A DNA stretch of 6,869 nucleotides from an uncultured Deinococcales bacterium (GCA_937934635.1 CALGZD010000138.1:1-6869), one strand, 5' to 3'. Counted from the first letter of the stretch, positions 1 to 5,607 are shown. Numbers and translations are program-made. Notes: generated from the sequence alone by a model not told the origin.

Positions 1-320
1 TATGGCTTACCCAATGCAGCCAAACTACCTGCGTCAAATGCTGCATTCCATTGTTTGTATTTATCGCCAAAGCGCACAACAGCAATATCACAGTTTTCAA
101 TCAATGTTTTGGTACGAATTCGGTTAACCTTTGAAGACTTATGATCACGCCAGAACCCCTCTTCAGACTCAGCTAGCATATCTCCTGCTGCATCGCTGGC
201 ATCGTGGTTAGTGACTGCTGATGTAAAGATAGTCGGTAGATTGAGAGCTTTAGCACCTGCCATAATTTGTTCTCGCCAATCTGTATGTATTTCACCTGAT
301 AGATATACAGTCCAATTCAT
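1..320 (-). CDS. ytoQ: YtoQ family protein (nucleoside 2-deoxyribosyltransferase-like), 3' end outside window
   Basis: The 106 visible residues closely match what I recall of Bacillus subtilis YtoQ (about 148 aa), so roughly the last 40 residues lie beyond the left edge. Diagnostic stretches are VYLSGEIHTDWREQI at residues 5-19, the N-H-D motif at 38-40, and FGDKYKQWNAAFDAG at 84-98, ending in the conserved Ala-Leu-Gly-Lys-Pro. The family is predicted to share the nucleoside 2-deoxyribosyltransferase fold; its true substrate is not established. There is no signal peptide or membrane segment, so it should be cytoplasmic. The start is the ATG at 318-320, preceded by GGAG with a 7-nt spacer. It lies 115 bp downstream of the surface-protein gene on the same strand, but a strong terminator separates them, so it probably has its own promoter. 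Confidence 0.87.
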   Translation of the reverse strand, partial: MNWTVYLSGEIHTDWREQIMAGAKALNLPTIFTSAVTNHDASDAAGDMLAESEEGFWRDHKSSKVNRIRTKTLIENCDIAVVRFGDKYKQWNAAFDAGSLAALGKP

Positions 321-344
321 TCTTACTCTCCAAAAGTGTTGTGA

Positions 345-361
345 GTTAGATTTATTCTAAC
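345..361. promoter_or_regulatory. Inverted repeat upstream of ytoQ, possible operator
   Basis: GTTAGA and TCTAAC arms around a 5-bp spacer form a perfect 17-bp inverted repeat 25-41 bp before the ytoQ start codon. On the minus strand it contains TAGAAT (359 to 354), which could be a -10 element, but I see no convincing -35 because the expected position falls in the T-tract of the preceding terminator. A repressor site over a weak promoter is an inference. Confidence 0.3.
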
Positions 362-373
362 GAGAATACCTAT

Positions 374-406
374 AAAAAAACTAGGCAGTGTTTGAACACT
401 GCCTAG
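374..406 (-). terminator. Intrinsic terminator of the SLH/collagen surface-protein gene
   Basis: CTAGGCAGTG (381-390) and CACTGCCTAG (397-406) form a perfect 10-bp stem with a 6-nt loop whose outer bases can also pair. On the minus strand the stem is followed at once by seven Ts (380 to 374). It lies 30 bp past the stop codon at 436. The plus-strand side lacks a T-run, so it works leftwards. Confidence 0.9.
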
Positions 407-435
407 AAGAAATTACTAATTTAGTTGTCTATAGC

Positions 436-2490
436 TTATTTAAAGTCGTTCTTAAGACCAACAGCCACTGTTGGGAAAGCTGCAGGATAAGCAAAGTTTG
501 CACCTGGGCTAACAGTTGGTTGTGGGTTTAAATAGTAGTCATACATAACTTCTGCAAAAACACCTAGTGTATCTGTGAAGTAGTAATCAACACCAACTAA
601 ACCACCTACAAAGAGACCTGTTGTTGCTGCGTTGTCAGCCGTTGACATGCCCTTGTCTTGGTAACCAGCACCCACACCAGCATACACACCTAGTGCTTCA
701 GTGATGTTGATACCGTATGTCAAATGACCAGCTGCTGCAATTGTGCCAGACTCAAACTTTGAGTGACGACCATAATCAACTGTCAAACGTGCACCTAGAT
801 TACAGATATATAGATTCTCTACCCCAGCAATAGCACGAACACCAAAACGCTGAAGGCTTGCTAAATCATAGTAGCCACCAACACCAGCATACATATCTAG
901 ATTATCAAAGCCACAGAATAGACCATTTGGATTTGCTTTTACAGTAATAGTTGTATTCGGGTCAAAACCACAATCGGTAGCGTTAATTTTACCATCACGG
1001 TTTAGATCTTCTGATGAATCTGCAACACCATTTGCATTTAGATCCCAACAACTTACAAGAGCTTTTGGTCCAACAGGCTGGAGGGTAGCTGTTGCACCAC
1101 AGTCTGCACTATTAACACGACCATCATTGTTCTTGTCTTCTGCTGGATCAGCAATACCGTTGCCATTTGAATCCCAACATGCAACTGGTGCCGTTGGCGC
1201 TTTAATAGTAACTGTATCTGTTTTGACTGCTGGAGCTGCTACACCAGTAGCACCCGCTACACCCATAGCACCTGCTGGTCCCGGTGGACCTGGAAGACCT
1301 GTAGCACCTTGTGTACCAACTGGACCTCTCGGACCTGGTGGACCTGGTGGACCAGATTGTCCTTTTGGACCTGCTGGACCTGCTGGTCCCATAGTGCCTG
1401 CAGCACCAGTCAAACCAGTTAGACCTCTAGCACCTTGTGGACCTGCTGGACCTACTGGTCCCGGTGGTCCTTGTGAACCTTGACGACCAGTTAGACCTTG
1501 TGACCCTTGTGGACCTGCTGGACCTGCTGGTCCCGCTGGACCTTGTGAACCTGCTGGACCTTGTGGACCTGCTGGTCCTGACGCTCCTGCTGAACCTTGG
1601 CAATCAAGTGCATCTACACGACCGTCACGGTTACGATCTTCATTTTGATCTGGTACACCGTTTGCGTTTAGATCCCAACAACTTAAACCTGCTGGACCTC
1701 TTGTACCTGCTGCACCCGCACTACCTACACCGCCACTTCTTGAAAGGCTAGCAATTTGTGCTTCAAGAGAAACCATACGCTGTTCGATACCTTCAAGTTG
1801 TGCAAGACGTGACTGTAAGCTTGAAACAGTTGCTCGTAAGGTTGCAAGTTCATTGCTGTTACTTGCCCCTGAAGTGCTACCACCTGAAGTGCTACTACCT
1901 GCAGAGCTGCCACTAGATACGCCTCTACTTTCAAGCTGTACAATTCTACCCTGCAAACTTGAAACAACAGAACGCAAGCTATCCATAGCTTGTGTATCTA
2001 TACCTGCTTGACTACCTGAAGGACTCACACCTGCCATTTGCGATTTTAAAGATGCAAGTTCGCTTCTCATGGACTGAACGTCACTATCAAGCTTTTCTAA
2101 CCTTGGAAAAACCGCTGCTATGTCATTCTCAAATTTGTTAAGCATACGTGCAATAACAATCGATGTCTCATAGCGTGTTAGGTTAGCGTAACCATCAAAT
2201 GTGCCATCTGTACGACCTACGATAATACCTGCAGCAACAGACATTCTGATTGCTTCTTCAGCATAAAAACCTGCAGGTACATCTGGAAATATTCCAGATG
2301 AATTAACATAGGTAGTTCTAGTAGCGTCCGCTGTATCACAATCCATATCTGTCTGATTAGTAATACTACTTCGTGAATCGTCTGGGCAACTATCACCCAT
2401 ACTTGAACCATACTGCGCTTGCCCCATAAACAACATAGATAAGAGTAGTGCAACGATGGTTATGAAGAGGATTCGTGATGTTTTCATCAT
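436..2490 (-). CDS. SLH-anchored outer-membrane protein with coiled coil, collagen-like region, calcium-loop modules and C-terminal beta-barrel
   Basis: Start choice: an ATG at 2517 is in frame, but AGGAAGGA lies about 10 nt before the ATG at 2490, and starting there puts a normal signal peptide (Lys-Thr-Ser-Arg, then a hydrophobic core, probable cut after Gly-Gln-Ala) at the N-terminus, giving 684 aa. Residue numbers below count from the 2517 ATG. SLH motif at about 76-126 ([14 protein letters not shown], then RTDGTFDG and LTRYE), which in this family binds peptidoglycan-linked polymer. Heptad-rich coiled coil at about 134-161, 180-198 and 222-259, with a Ser/Gly linker at 199-221. Calcium-loop modules at 280-306, 447-473 and 490-516. 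Collagen-like Gly-X-Y at 308-427 (40 triplets). Residues from about 535 to 693 look like a small beta-barrel of alternating polar/apolar strands with Gly and aromatics, ending [10 protein letters not shown]. Likely role: a trimeric link between cell wall and outer membrane, or a surface fibre. A strong terminator follows. The exact function is unknown. Confidence 0.88.
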   Translation of the reverse strand: MMKTSRILFITIVALLLSMLFMGQAQYGSSMGDSCPDDSRSSITNQTDMDCDTADATRTTYVNSSGIFPDVPAGFYAEEAIRMSVAAGIIVGRTDGTFDGYANLTRYETSIVIARMLNKFENDIAAVFPRLEKLDSDVQSMRSELASLKSQMAGVSPSGSQAGIDTQAMDSLRSVVSSLQGRIVQLESRGVSSGSSAGSSTSGGSTSGASNSNELATLRATVSSLQSRLAQLEGIEQRMVSLEAQIASLSRSGGVGSAGAAGTRGPAGLSCWDLNANGVPDQNEDRNRDGRVDALDCQGSAGASGPAGPQGPAGSQGPAGPAGPAGPQGSQGLTGRQGSQGPPGPVGPAGPQGARGLTGLTGAAGTMGPAGPAGPKGQSGPPGPPGPRGPVGTQGATGLPGPPGPAGAMGVAGATGVAAPAVKTDTVTIKAPTAPVACWDSNGNGIADPAEDKNNDGRVNSADCGATATLQPVGPKALVSCWDLNANGVADSSEDLNRDGKINATDCGFDPNTTITVKANPNGLFCGFDNLDMYAGVGGYYDLASLQRFGVRAIAGVENLYICNLGARLTVDYGRHSKFESGTIAAAGHLTYGINITEALGVYAGVGAGYQDKGMSTADNAATTGLFVGGLVGVDYYFTDTLGVFAEVMYDYYLNPQPTVSPGANFAYPAAFPTVAVGLKNDFK
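970..1050 (-). repeat. Calcium-loop module 3 of the surface protein (27 codons)
   Basis: Encodes residues 490-516 (numbering from the 2517 ATG). A Cys-Trp opening and an Asp-Cys end bracket two back-to-back EF-hand/dockerin-like loops: Asp-x-Asn-x-Asn-Gly-x-x-Asp-x-x-Glu, then Asp-x-Asn-x-Asp-Gly. Spacing is identical to the other two copies. The bracketing cysteines probably form a disulfide (inferred). Confidence 0.8.
1099..1179 (-). repeat. Calcium-loop module 2 of the surface protein (27 codons)
   Basis: Encodes residues 447-473. It has the same 27-residue Cys-to-Cys frame as the other modules, with ligands Asp, Asn, Asn, Asp, Glu in the first loop and Asp, Asn, Asp in the second. It lies about 20 residues after the collagen segment and 17 residues before module 3. 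Confidence 0.8.
1237..1596 (-). repeat. Collagen-like Gly-X-Y region, 40 triplets
   Basis: Residues 308-427 are 40 uninterrupted Gly-X-Y triplets, rich in GPA, GPQ and GPP, with few charged residues. The DNA is correspondingly repetitive (ggacctgctgg-type units on the plus strand). Such segments form trimeric triple helices in bacterial collagen-like proteins. Five further Gly-X-Y triplets (residues 265-279) precede calcium module 1, which therefore interrupts the collagen tract. Confidence 0.93.
1600..1680 (-). repeat. Calcium-loop module 1 of the surface protein (27 codons)
   Basis: Encodes residues 280-306, Cys-Trp-Asp to Asp-Cys, with two tandem 12-residue EF-type loops whose positions 1, 3, 5, 9 and 12 carry acidic or amide ligands. 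It is inserted between five short Gly-X-Y triplets and the main collagen tract, so it may act as a calcium-stabilised nucleus or kink for the triple helix (inferred). Confidence 0.8.
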
Positions 2491-2518
2491 GTTCCAGTCT
2501 TCCTTCCTTCTTACCATT

Positions 2519-2577
2519 CCCCAAAAAGTAGGGGTTGCATAGCCCCCCCAAGTCGCCCAGACAAAAGTTGAGCTATG
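2519..2577 (-). promoter_or_regulatory. Structured 5' leader of the surface-protein gene
   Basis: On the minus strand, a run of seven G (2549-2543), then CCCC (2534-2531), then GGGG (2522-2519) can form two mutually exclusive short stems. An outer stem CATAGC (2577-2572) with GCTATG (2543-2538) can also form. All of this lies just upstream of the ribosome-binding site. It could tune translation or mRNA stability; it matches no riboswitch class I recognise. Confidence 0.35.
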
Positions 2578-2586
2578 ACTTTAAGC

Positions 2587-2615
2587 GCTATACTGGCCGA
2601 TTTACCTAATGCCAA
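2587..2615 (-). promoter_or_regulatory. Candidate sigma70 promoter of the surface-protein gene
   Basis: TTGGCA (2615 to 2610), 17-bp spacer, TATAGC (2592 to 2587): five of six and four of six consensus bases at ideal spacing. Transcription would begin near 2580, giving a leader of about 90 nt before the ATG at 2490. Confidence 0.45.
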
Positions 2616-2720
2616 TCTTTACGTCTGCCAAACTGCAAAGACCTTTAGTAGACTGATAGTCGACTGACTAAAGACAAGTCTTTGATTTGAATTGATGGAA
2701 AAGCTCGATATAACTACAGA

Positions 2721-2764
2721 ATTGCTGCCCTAAAACAGTAATTACCTAATCACATTGCTGCCCT
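2721..2764. repeat. Two direct copies of ATTGCTGCCCT
   Basis: Identical 11-bp copies lie at 2721-2731 and 2754-2764. Their starts are 33 bp apart, about three helical turns, so both would face the same side of the DNA. They are 106-154 bp upstream of the candidate surface-protein promoter, a place where activators often bind (inference). Confidence 0.4.
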
Positions 2765-2775
2765 CAATGCCTTAT

Positions 2776-2827
2776 CAAAAAGATGTCAGTTTGTCCTTCC
2801 GCTATTAGGACACTAGGTACTGACATC
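2776..2827 (-). terminator. Terminator-like two-part hairpin reading leftwards
   Basis: GATGTCAGT (2782-2790) pairs with ACTGACATC (2819-2827) in a perfect 9-bp outer stem. TGTCCT (2792-2797) pairs with AGGACA (2807-2812) in an inner stem, with a one-sided 6-nt internal loop. On the minus strand the outer stem is followed by TTTTT (2781 to 2777). It would stop a transcript coming from 3320, or attenuate a longer leader of the surface-protein gene. No T-run follows on the plus strand. Confidence 0.55.
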
Positions 2828-3320
2828 AAGCATTATTAAACTTCAACCCTGCATTATTTATGAAAGATACGTTTAAGAAACTTTAGATACGAGGTCAAAA
2901 AATTTGCCGTTGCTTTAAGTTGAGCTCATAATTAACAATTGAAAACCAAAGCTTTTTTATCTTTACAACGAAGATATCCTTCACTTTAGAAAACCATTTT
3001 ATCAGCCTCTAGGACAGCATTTAATAGCTTTTTCTTTTACCGATATTCAAGCATTTCACACAAAAATCATTAGACAAAAACATCTTAAAATCTGGTATGT
3101 CACATTAAGAATAGGCTTTACAAATTTATAAGGTTCAGCATTAAATTAGCATGACTTATTAAATTACTAATTTTATCAACTTTGAGCAGTCCCTTTTCAA
3201 ATAAAACCTTGCTTGGTGCAATCAGATTTACTCTTCGTTTGATTCTGACTATTCTTTTGATAATGTTACTAATGCAGATTTGGGAATCATGCTACTCTAA
3301 AAACAAAATTAAACAAGTTG
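2776..3320 (-). ncRNA. Possible short non-coding transcript (orphan promoter to orphan terminator)
   Basis: The minus-strand promoter candidate at 3327-3355 and the leftward terminator at 2776-2827 define a unit of about 545 nt containing no good open reading frame. It may be a small RNA, an untranslated leader, or a decayed gene. This rests only on the two flanking signals; I recognise no RNA family. Confidence 0.22.
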
Positions 3321-3326
3321 AATAGT

Positions 3327-3355
3327 ATAATACCGAAGTGAATCATAAATGTCAT
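3327..3355 (-). promoter_or_regulatory. Candidate leftward promoter in the non-coding region
   Basis: On the minus strand, ATGACA (3355 to 3350), 17-bp spacer, TATTAT (3332 to 3327), each one base from consensus. Transcription would begin near 3320. No gene follows in that direction before the hairpin at 2776-2827. Confidence 0.4.
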
Positions 3356-3403
3356 AATCCCAGTCAATACACAAGGTTTTCAAGCCTTTATCCTTCGGTT
3401 ATT

Positions 3404-3418
3404 TCGCAATCTTTGCGA
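3404..3418. promoter_or_regulatory. Inverted repeat just upstream of the menC promoter
   Basis: TCGCAA-TCT-TTGCGA, a perfect 6-bp-arm inverted repeat ending 10 bp before the -35 element of the menC promoter. The position suits a regulator-binding site; no T-run follows, so it is not a terminator. Confidence 0.35.
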
Positions 3419-3428
3419 CTATATCTTT

Positions 3429-3457
3429 ATGACATTCATCTTTCAGTTTAGTATAAG
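3429..3457 (+). promoter_or_regulatory. menC promoter
   Basis: ATGACA (3429-3434), 17-bp spacer, TATAAG (3452-3457), each one base from the sigma70 consensus. Transcription would begin near 3464, giving a leader of about 16 nt that contains only the ribosome-binding site. The upstream in-frame ATG at 3429 is part of this -35 element, which argues against its use as the start codon. Confidence 0.65.
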
Positions 3458-3465
3458 AACGACTT

Positions 3466-3471
3466 TAAGGA
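3466..3471 (+). promoter_or_regulatory. Ribosome-binding site that decides the menC start
   Basis: TAAGGA lies 8 nt before the ATG at 3480. No comparable site precedes the ATG at 3429. Confidence 0.7.
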
Positions 3472-3479
3472 CTCCGTAT

Positions 3480-4589
3480 ATGAAAATTGAAGCAATTGAA
3501 TTACGTGAACTGCATACCCACTTACGCTTTCGCTTTCAAACCAGTTTTGGTGAAGAACAATTTTTACGCAAAATCGTTTTGGTACTACATAGCGATGGGG
3601 TTGAAGGCTATGGTGAGTGTACAGCTCATAATTTCCCTGGTTATTCTTACGAAACAGTTGATACTGCATGGGACTGCTTAGAGCAACACGTTATTCCACA
3701 AGTCATTGGCAAAAGCTTCGAAACACCTGCACAACTTTTACATCAATTACGCTTTATACGTGGACATAATATGGCAGTCGCCACATTAGAAAGTGCTTTT
3801 TGGGACGCACAAGCAAAAGCTGCCAACATGCCACTTTGGGTATTACTCGGTGGTGAAAATCTAGAAATACCTGTAGGCGCATCTTTAGGCATTCAGCACA
3901 GCATCGAAGAAACTGTCGAGATTGCACAAAGACACAAAGAGGAAGGCTACCGCCGACTCAAGTTTAAAATCAAACCAGGTTGGGATGTTGCACCGCTTCG
4001 TGCAGTAAGAGATGCACTTCCAGACATGCCACTGACTGTCGACGCTAACAGTGCTTATACCTTAACCCAAGCACGTGTCTTTCAAGATTTAGATGAACTA
4101 GGGCTTGACTACATAGAACAACCCCTTGCCTATGATGATCTTGTTGACCACACGCAATTACAAAAACTACTTGCTACACCTATCTGTTTAGATGAGTCTA
4201 TCCATTCACCAGAAGATGCCCGTAAAGGTCTTGCTGGTGATGCTGGTCGGGTTATCAATGTGAAGATGGGGCGAGTACGTGGACACAGACAGGCTAGACG
4301 TGTTCACGAGGTTGCTGAAAGTTTTGCAGCACCTGTCTGGTGCGGTGGCATGATGGAGCTTGGCATTGGCAGAGCACACAACCTTCACTTGAGTTCACTG
4401 GCTGGATTTACCTTACCTGGTGATACCTCTAGCGCAAGCCGTTACTGGGAAAAAGATATTACTAACGAAGTTCTTGATGCTACCGATGGTATTCAAAAAG
4501 TACCTGAAGGTTTTGGCATTGGGGTTACTTTAGATAATGATTACATTGAAAAGATTAGTGTACGGCATGAGGTCTATAAGCCTGAATAG
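3480..4589 (+). CDS. menC: o-Succinylbenzoate synthase / N-succinylamino acid racemase family enzyme (enolase superfamily)
   Basis: The 369-aa length from the ATG at 3480 fits the family's usual 365-375. The N-terminal capping domain runs to about residue 125, followed by the TIM barrel. Visible catalytic features: Lys161-x-Lys163 on the second barrel strand, magnesium ligands Asp188 (in VDANSAY), Glu213 (in YIEQPL) and Asp238 (in CLDES), and Lys262 (in INVKMGRV). These nearly match the Amycolatopsis racemase numbering (163, 189, 214, 239, 263). The end shows the family signature GGMMELGIGRAHN and FTLPGDTSSASRYW. OSBS dehydrates SHCHC to o-succinylbenzoate in menaquinone synthesis; many relatives also or instead racemise N-succinylamino acids. 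Arg265, next to the catalytic lysine, matches an arginine which I recall is linked to racemase activity in Amycolatopsis. No men genes lie nearby, so racemase remains open. Cytoplasmic; single-gene unit with its own promoter, convergent with a GNAT gene. Confidence 0.87.
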   Translation: MKIEAIELRELHTHLRFRFQTSFGEEQFLRKIVLVLHSDGVEGYGECTAHNFPGYSYETVDTAWDCLEQHVIPQVIGKSFETPAQLLHQLRFIRGHNMAVATLESAFWDAQAKAANMPLWVLLGGENLEIPVGASLGIQHSIEETVEIAQRHKEEGYRRLKFKIKPGWDVAPLRAVRDALPDMPLTVDANSAYTLTQARVFQDLDELGLDYIEQPLAYDDLVDHTQLQKLLATPICLDESIHSPEDARKGLAGDAGRVINVKMGRVRGHRQARRVHEVAESFAAPVWCGGMMELGIGRAHNLHLSSLAGFTLPGDTSSASRYWEKDITNEVLDATDGIQKVPEGFGIGVTLDNDYIEKISVRHEVYKPE

Positions 4590-4630
4590 ATTACTTGATG
4601 GGCATTAGCTCATCCTACAAACCAGATAAG

Positions 4631-4670
4631 AAAAAAGCGTCACCTCAAAAATGATAGAGGTGACGCTTTT
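4631..4670. terminator. Bidirectional terminator between menC and the GNAT gene
   Basis: GCGTCACCTC (4637-4646) and GAGGTGACGC (4657-4666) form a perfect 10-bp stem with a 10-nt loop. It is flanked by six As on the left and four Ts on the right, which also pair. It ends menC 41 bp past its stop and can stop leftward reading from the GNAT gene, where the T-run is longer. Confidence 0.85.
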
Positions 4671-4685
4671 GATATGTAACAGCGT

Positions 4686-4773
4686 TTCCACGAAATAACA
4701 GTACACACTGAGTGGCTTTATTCTTACTCGCACTCCGCTCGCCGATTAACTGCTGTCGCAGTTAATCGTGGAA
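4686..4773. repeat. Palindromic element: 11-bp-arm hairpin inside an outer 8-bp inverted repeat
   Basis: CGATTAACTGC (4743-4753) and GCAGTTAATCG (4758-4768) are perfect arms around a TGTC loop. TTCCACGA (4686-4693) and TCGTGGAA (4766-4773) form an outer inverted pair that overlaps the right arm by three bases. Between them is a GC-rich stretch with repeated CGCAC/CGCTC words. There is no T-run, so it is not an ordinary terminator. It resembles the layout of REP-type or other mobile intergenic palindromes, but I see no second copy in the window. Confidence 0.5.
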
Positions 4774-4795
4774 TTGCTTTAAGTAATTTTAAAAG

Positions 4796-5356
4796 TTAAG
4801 CCTGTAACGCTTCAACCTCATCATTGGTTTCGTCTTGTGCAACTTGACCTGTTTCCTCATTTTGCATTTGCCAAATACCACCTACACGCTTGTGTAAGTG
4901 AATCGTGTCATCACCATTGGGTTGATTAGAATAACCAAGACGTTGATAGTACGGCAGTGCTTCTTTTTGTTCGCTTTTTAAGTCAAGACGAAGAGAAGCA
5001 ATATTACGCTTAATAGCTAAAGACTCAACGACCGTAAGTAGCCAGCGACCAATGCCACGCTGACGATAAGACGGTAGTGTCGCAATTGGATCAAGCTGCC
5101 AACCGTTTGAGTGTTCTTGCCAACGCACTGCGCCAAGAACTTTGCCATCTTTTAATTCTAGAAGCATAGCACCGCCTTGCTCGAGCCAAGACTCCATAGC
5201 TGCCTCAGTTTCAGCTTCATGGTTTGCTTCCGTACCAGCTCGAGCCTCCTGATACAAGCTACTAAGCTGTGGAATATCTCTGAATCCCGCCAGTCTAAGC
5301 TTTGCCCCTTCCATCTCTCCTTCAGCGGCTAAAAATACCTCTGCTTCAGTAATCAT
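4796..5356 (-). CDS. GNAT-family N-acyltransferase
   Basis: 186 aa. The acyl-CoA binding loop is at residues 98-103 (Arg-Gln-Arg-Gly-Ile-Gly) after a beta strand ending in LDPIATLP, and the late motif is ALPYYQRLGYSN at 133-144, whose Tyr residues often serve as general acid in this fold. The last 20 or so residues form an acidic, probably disordered tail (NEETGQVAQDETNDEVEALQA). The enzyme transfers an acyl group from CoA to an amine; the substrate cannot be read from sequence. The start at 5356 has GAGGAG with a 5-nt spacer from GGAG to ATG. It converges on menC across a shared terminator; a GNAT next to this racemase family recalls D-amino acid N-succinyltransferase, but that is only a contextual hint. 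Its upstream region carries a LexA-like site, suggesting damage-linked control. Confidence 0.85.
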   Translation of the reverse strand: MITEAEVFLAAEGEMEGAKLRLAGFRDIPQLSSLYQEARAGTEANHEAETEAAMESWLEQGGAMLLELKDGKVLGAVRWQEHSNGWQLDPIATLPSYRQRGIGRWLLTVVESLAIKRNIASLRLDLKSEQKEALPYYQRLGYSNQPNGDDTIHLHKRVGGIWQMQNEETGQVAQDETNDEVEALQA

Positions 5357-5387
5357 TATGTCTCCTCAGATGGCTATTAAGCAAGAT

Positions 5388-5402
5388 TATGTATAAAACA
5401 TA
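5388..5402. repeat. Short AT inverted repeat in the GNAT leader
   Basis: TATGT and ACATA arms around ATAAA lie between the candidate transcription start and the GNAT ribosome-binding site. The DNA is so AT-rich here that chance is a fair explanation. Confidence 0.2.
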
Positions 5403-5409
5403 CATACTA

Positions 5410-5425
5410 CTGCATATTTATACAG
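5410..5425 (-). promoter_or_regulatory. LexA (SOS) box-like operator upstream of the GNAT gene
   Basis: On the minus strand this reads CTGTATAAATATGCAG, with CTG-N10-CAG ends and 14 of 16 positions matching the Escherichia coli-type consensus CTGTATATATATACAG. It overlaps the candidate -10 element, as repressor sites usually do. Whether the host's LexA uses this box is unknown, and AT-rich spacers raise the chance-match rate. Confidence 0.45.
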
Positions 5426-5446
5426 AAACTATGTCCTACTAAGCAA
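5417..5446 (-). promoter_or_regulatory. Candidate GNAT promoter
   Basis: TTGCTT (5446 to 5441), 18-bp spacer, TATAAA (5422 to 5417). Transcription would begin near 5410, about 54 nt before the ATG. The -10 lies inside the LexA-like box. Confidence 0.4.
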
Positions 5447-5582
5447 AATACATATTTGAGTATGCAAAATCATGTATATTACCAAAAATTATCTGGCAAA
5501 GCGTATCACGGGCTAAAAATAGGGGTCAAGGGTGCTGTTTTTTCATTTTAGCATTAGAGAACGCTTTTAGAAAAAACTAAAT

Positions 5583-5607
5583 CATTAAGTAAAACAACAA
5601 CTTAATG
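5583..5607. repeat. Inverted repeat CATTAAGT / ACTTAATG
   Basis: Perfect 8-bp arms (5583-5590, 5600-5607) around a 9-nt A/C-rich loop. No T-run follows on either strand, so a terminator is unlikely. Confidence 0.4.

Larger units (their letters stand above)
2491..3428. other. Long non-coding region between the surface-protein gene and menC
   Basis: No convincing protein gene lies in this stretch of about 940 bp on either strand. From left to right it holds the leader and candidate promoter of the surface protein, a palindrome AAAGACAAGTCTTT (2670-2683) next to AGTCGACT (2658-2665), an 11-bp direct repeat (2721-2731 and 2754-2764), a hairpin with a leftward T-run (2776-2827), AT-rich DNA without recognisable structure (2830-3320), a leftward candidate promoter (3327-3355) and an inverted repeat just before the menC promoter. 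I see no tRNA or rRNA. Confidence 0.6.

Noticed and set aside
1237..1596. CRISPR-like or minisatellite-like periodic DNA.
   Set aside because: The period is a multiple of 9 bp from Gly-X-Y codons, units vary and no unique spacers exist. It is coding repetition.
1127..1751. Two overlapping plus-strand open frames rich in Pro-Gly or Leu-Asp-Val repeats.
   Set aside because: They are antisense readings of the collagen-like codons; the repetitive composition keeps stops out. There is no ribosome-binding site and no recognisable domain.
1811..1827. A second LexA-like CTG...CAG site.
   Set aside because: The spacing is 11, not 10, the spacer is not AT-alternating, and it lies inside the surface-protein gene.
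3118..3291. A minus-strand frame of 57 sense codons, basic and AT-rich, in the non-coding region.
   Set aside because: It has no ATG, GTG or TTG start near its beginning and no recognisable domain; chance in AT-rich DNA is enough.
3326..3331. A perfect plus-strand TATAAT that could be a second menC promoter.
   Set aside because: No acceptable -35 lies 16-18 bp upstream, and a better promoter lies next to the gene.
3429..3479. A 17-residue N-terminal extension of menC.
   Set aside because: The upstream ATG lies inside the -35 element, has no ribosome-binding site, and the extra residues do not fit the family's N-terminus.
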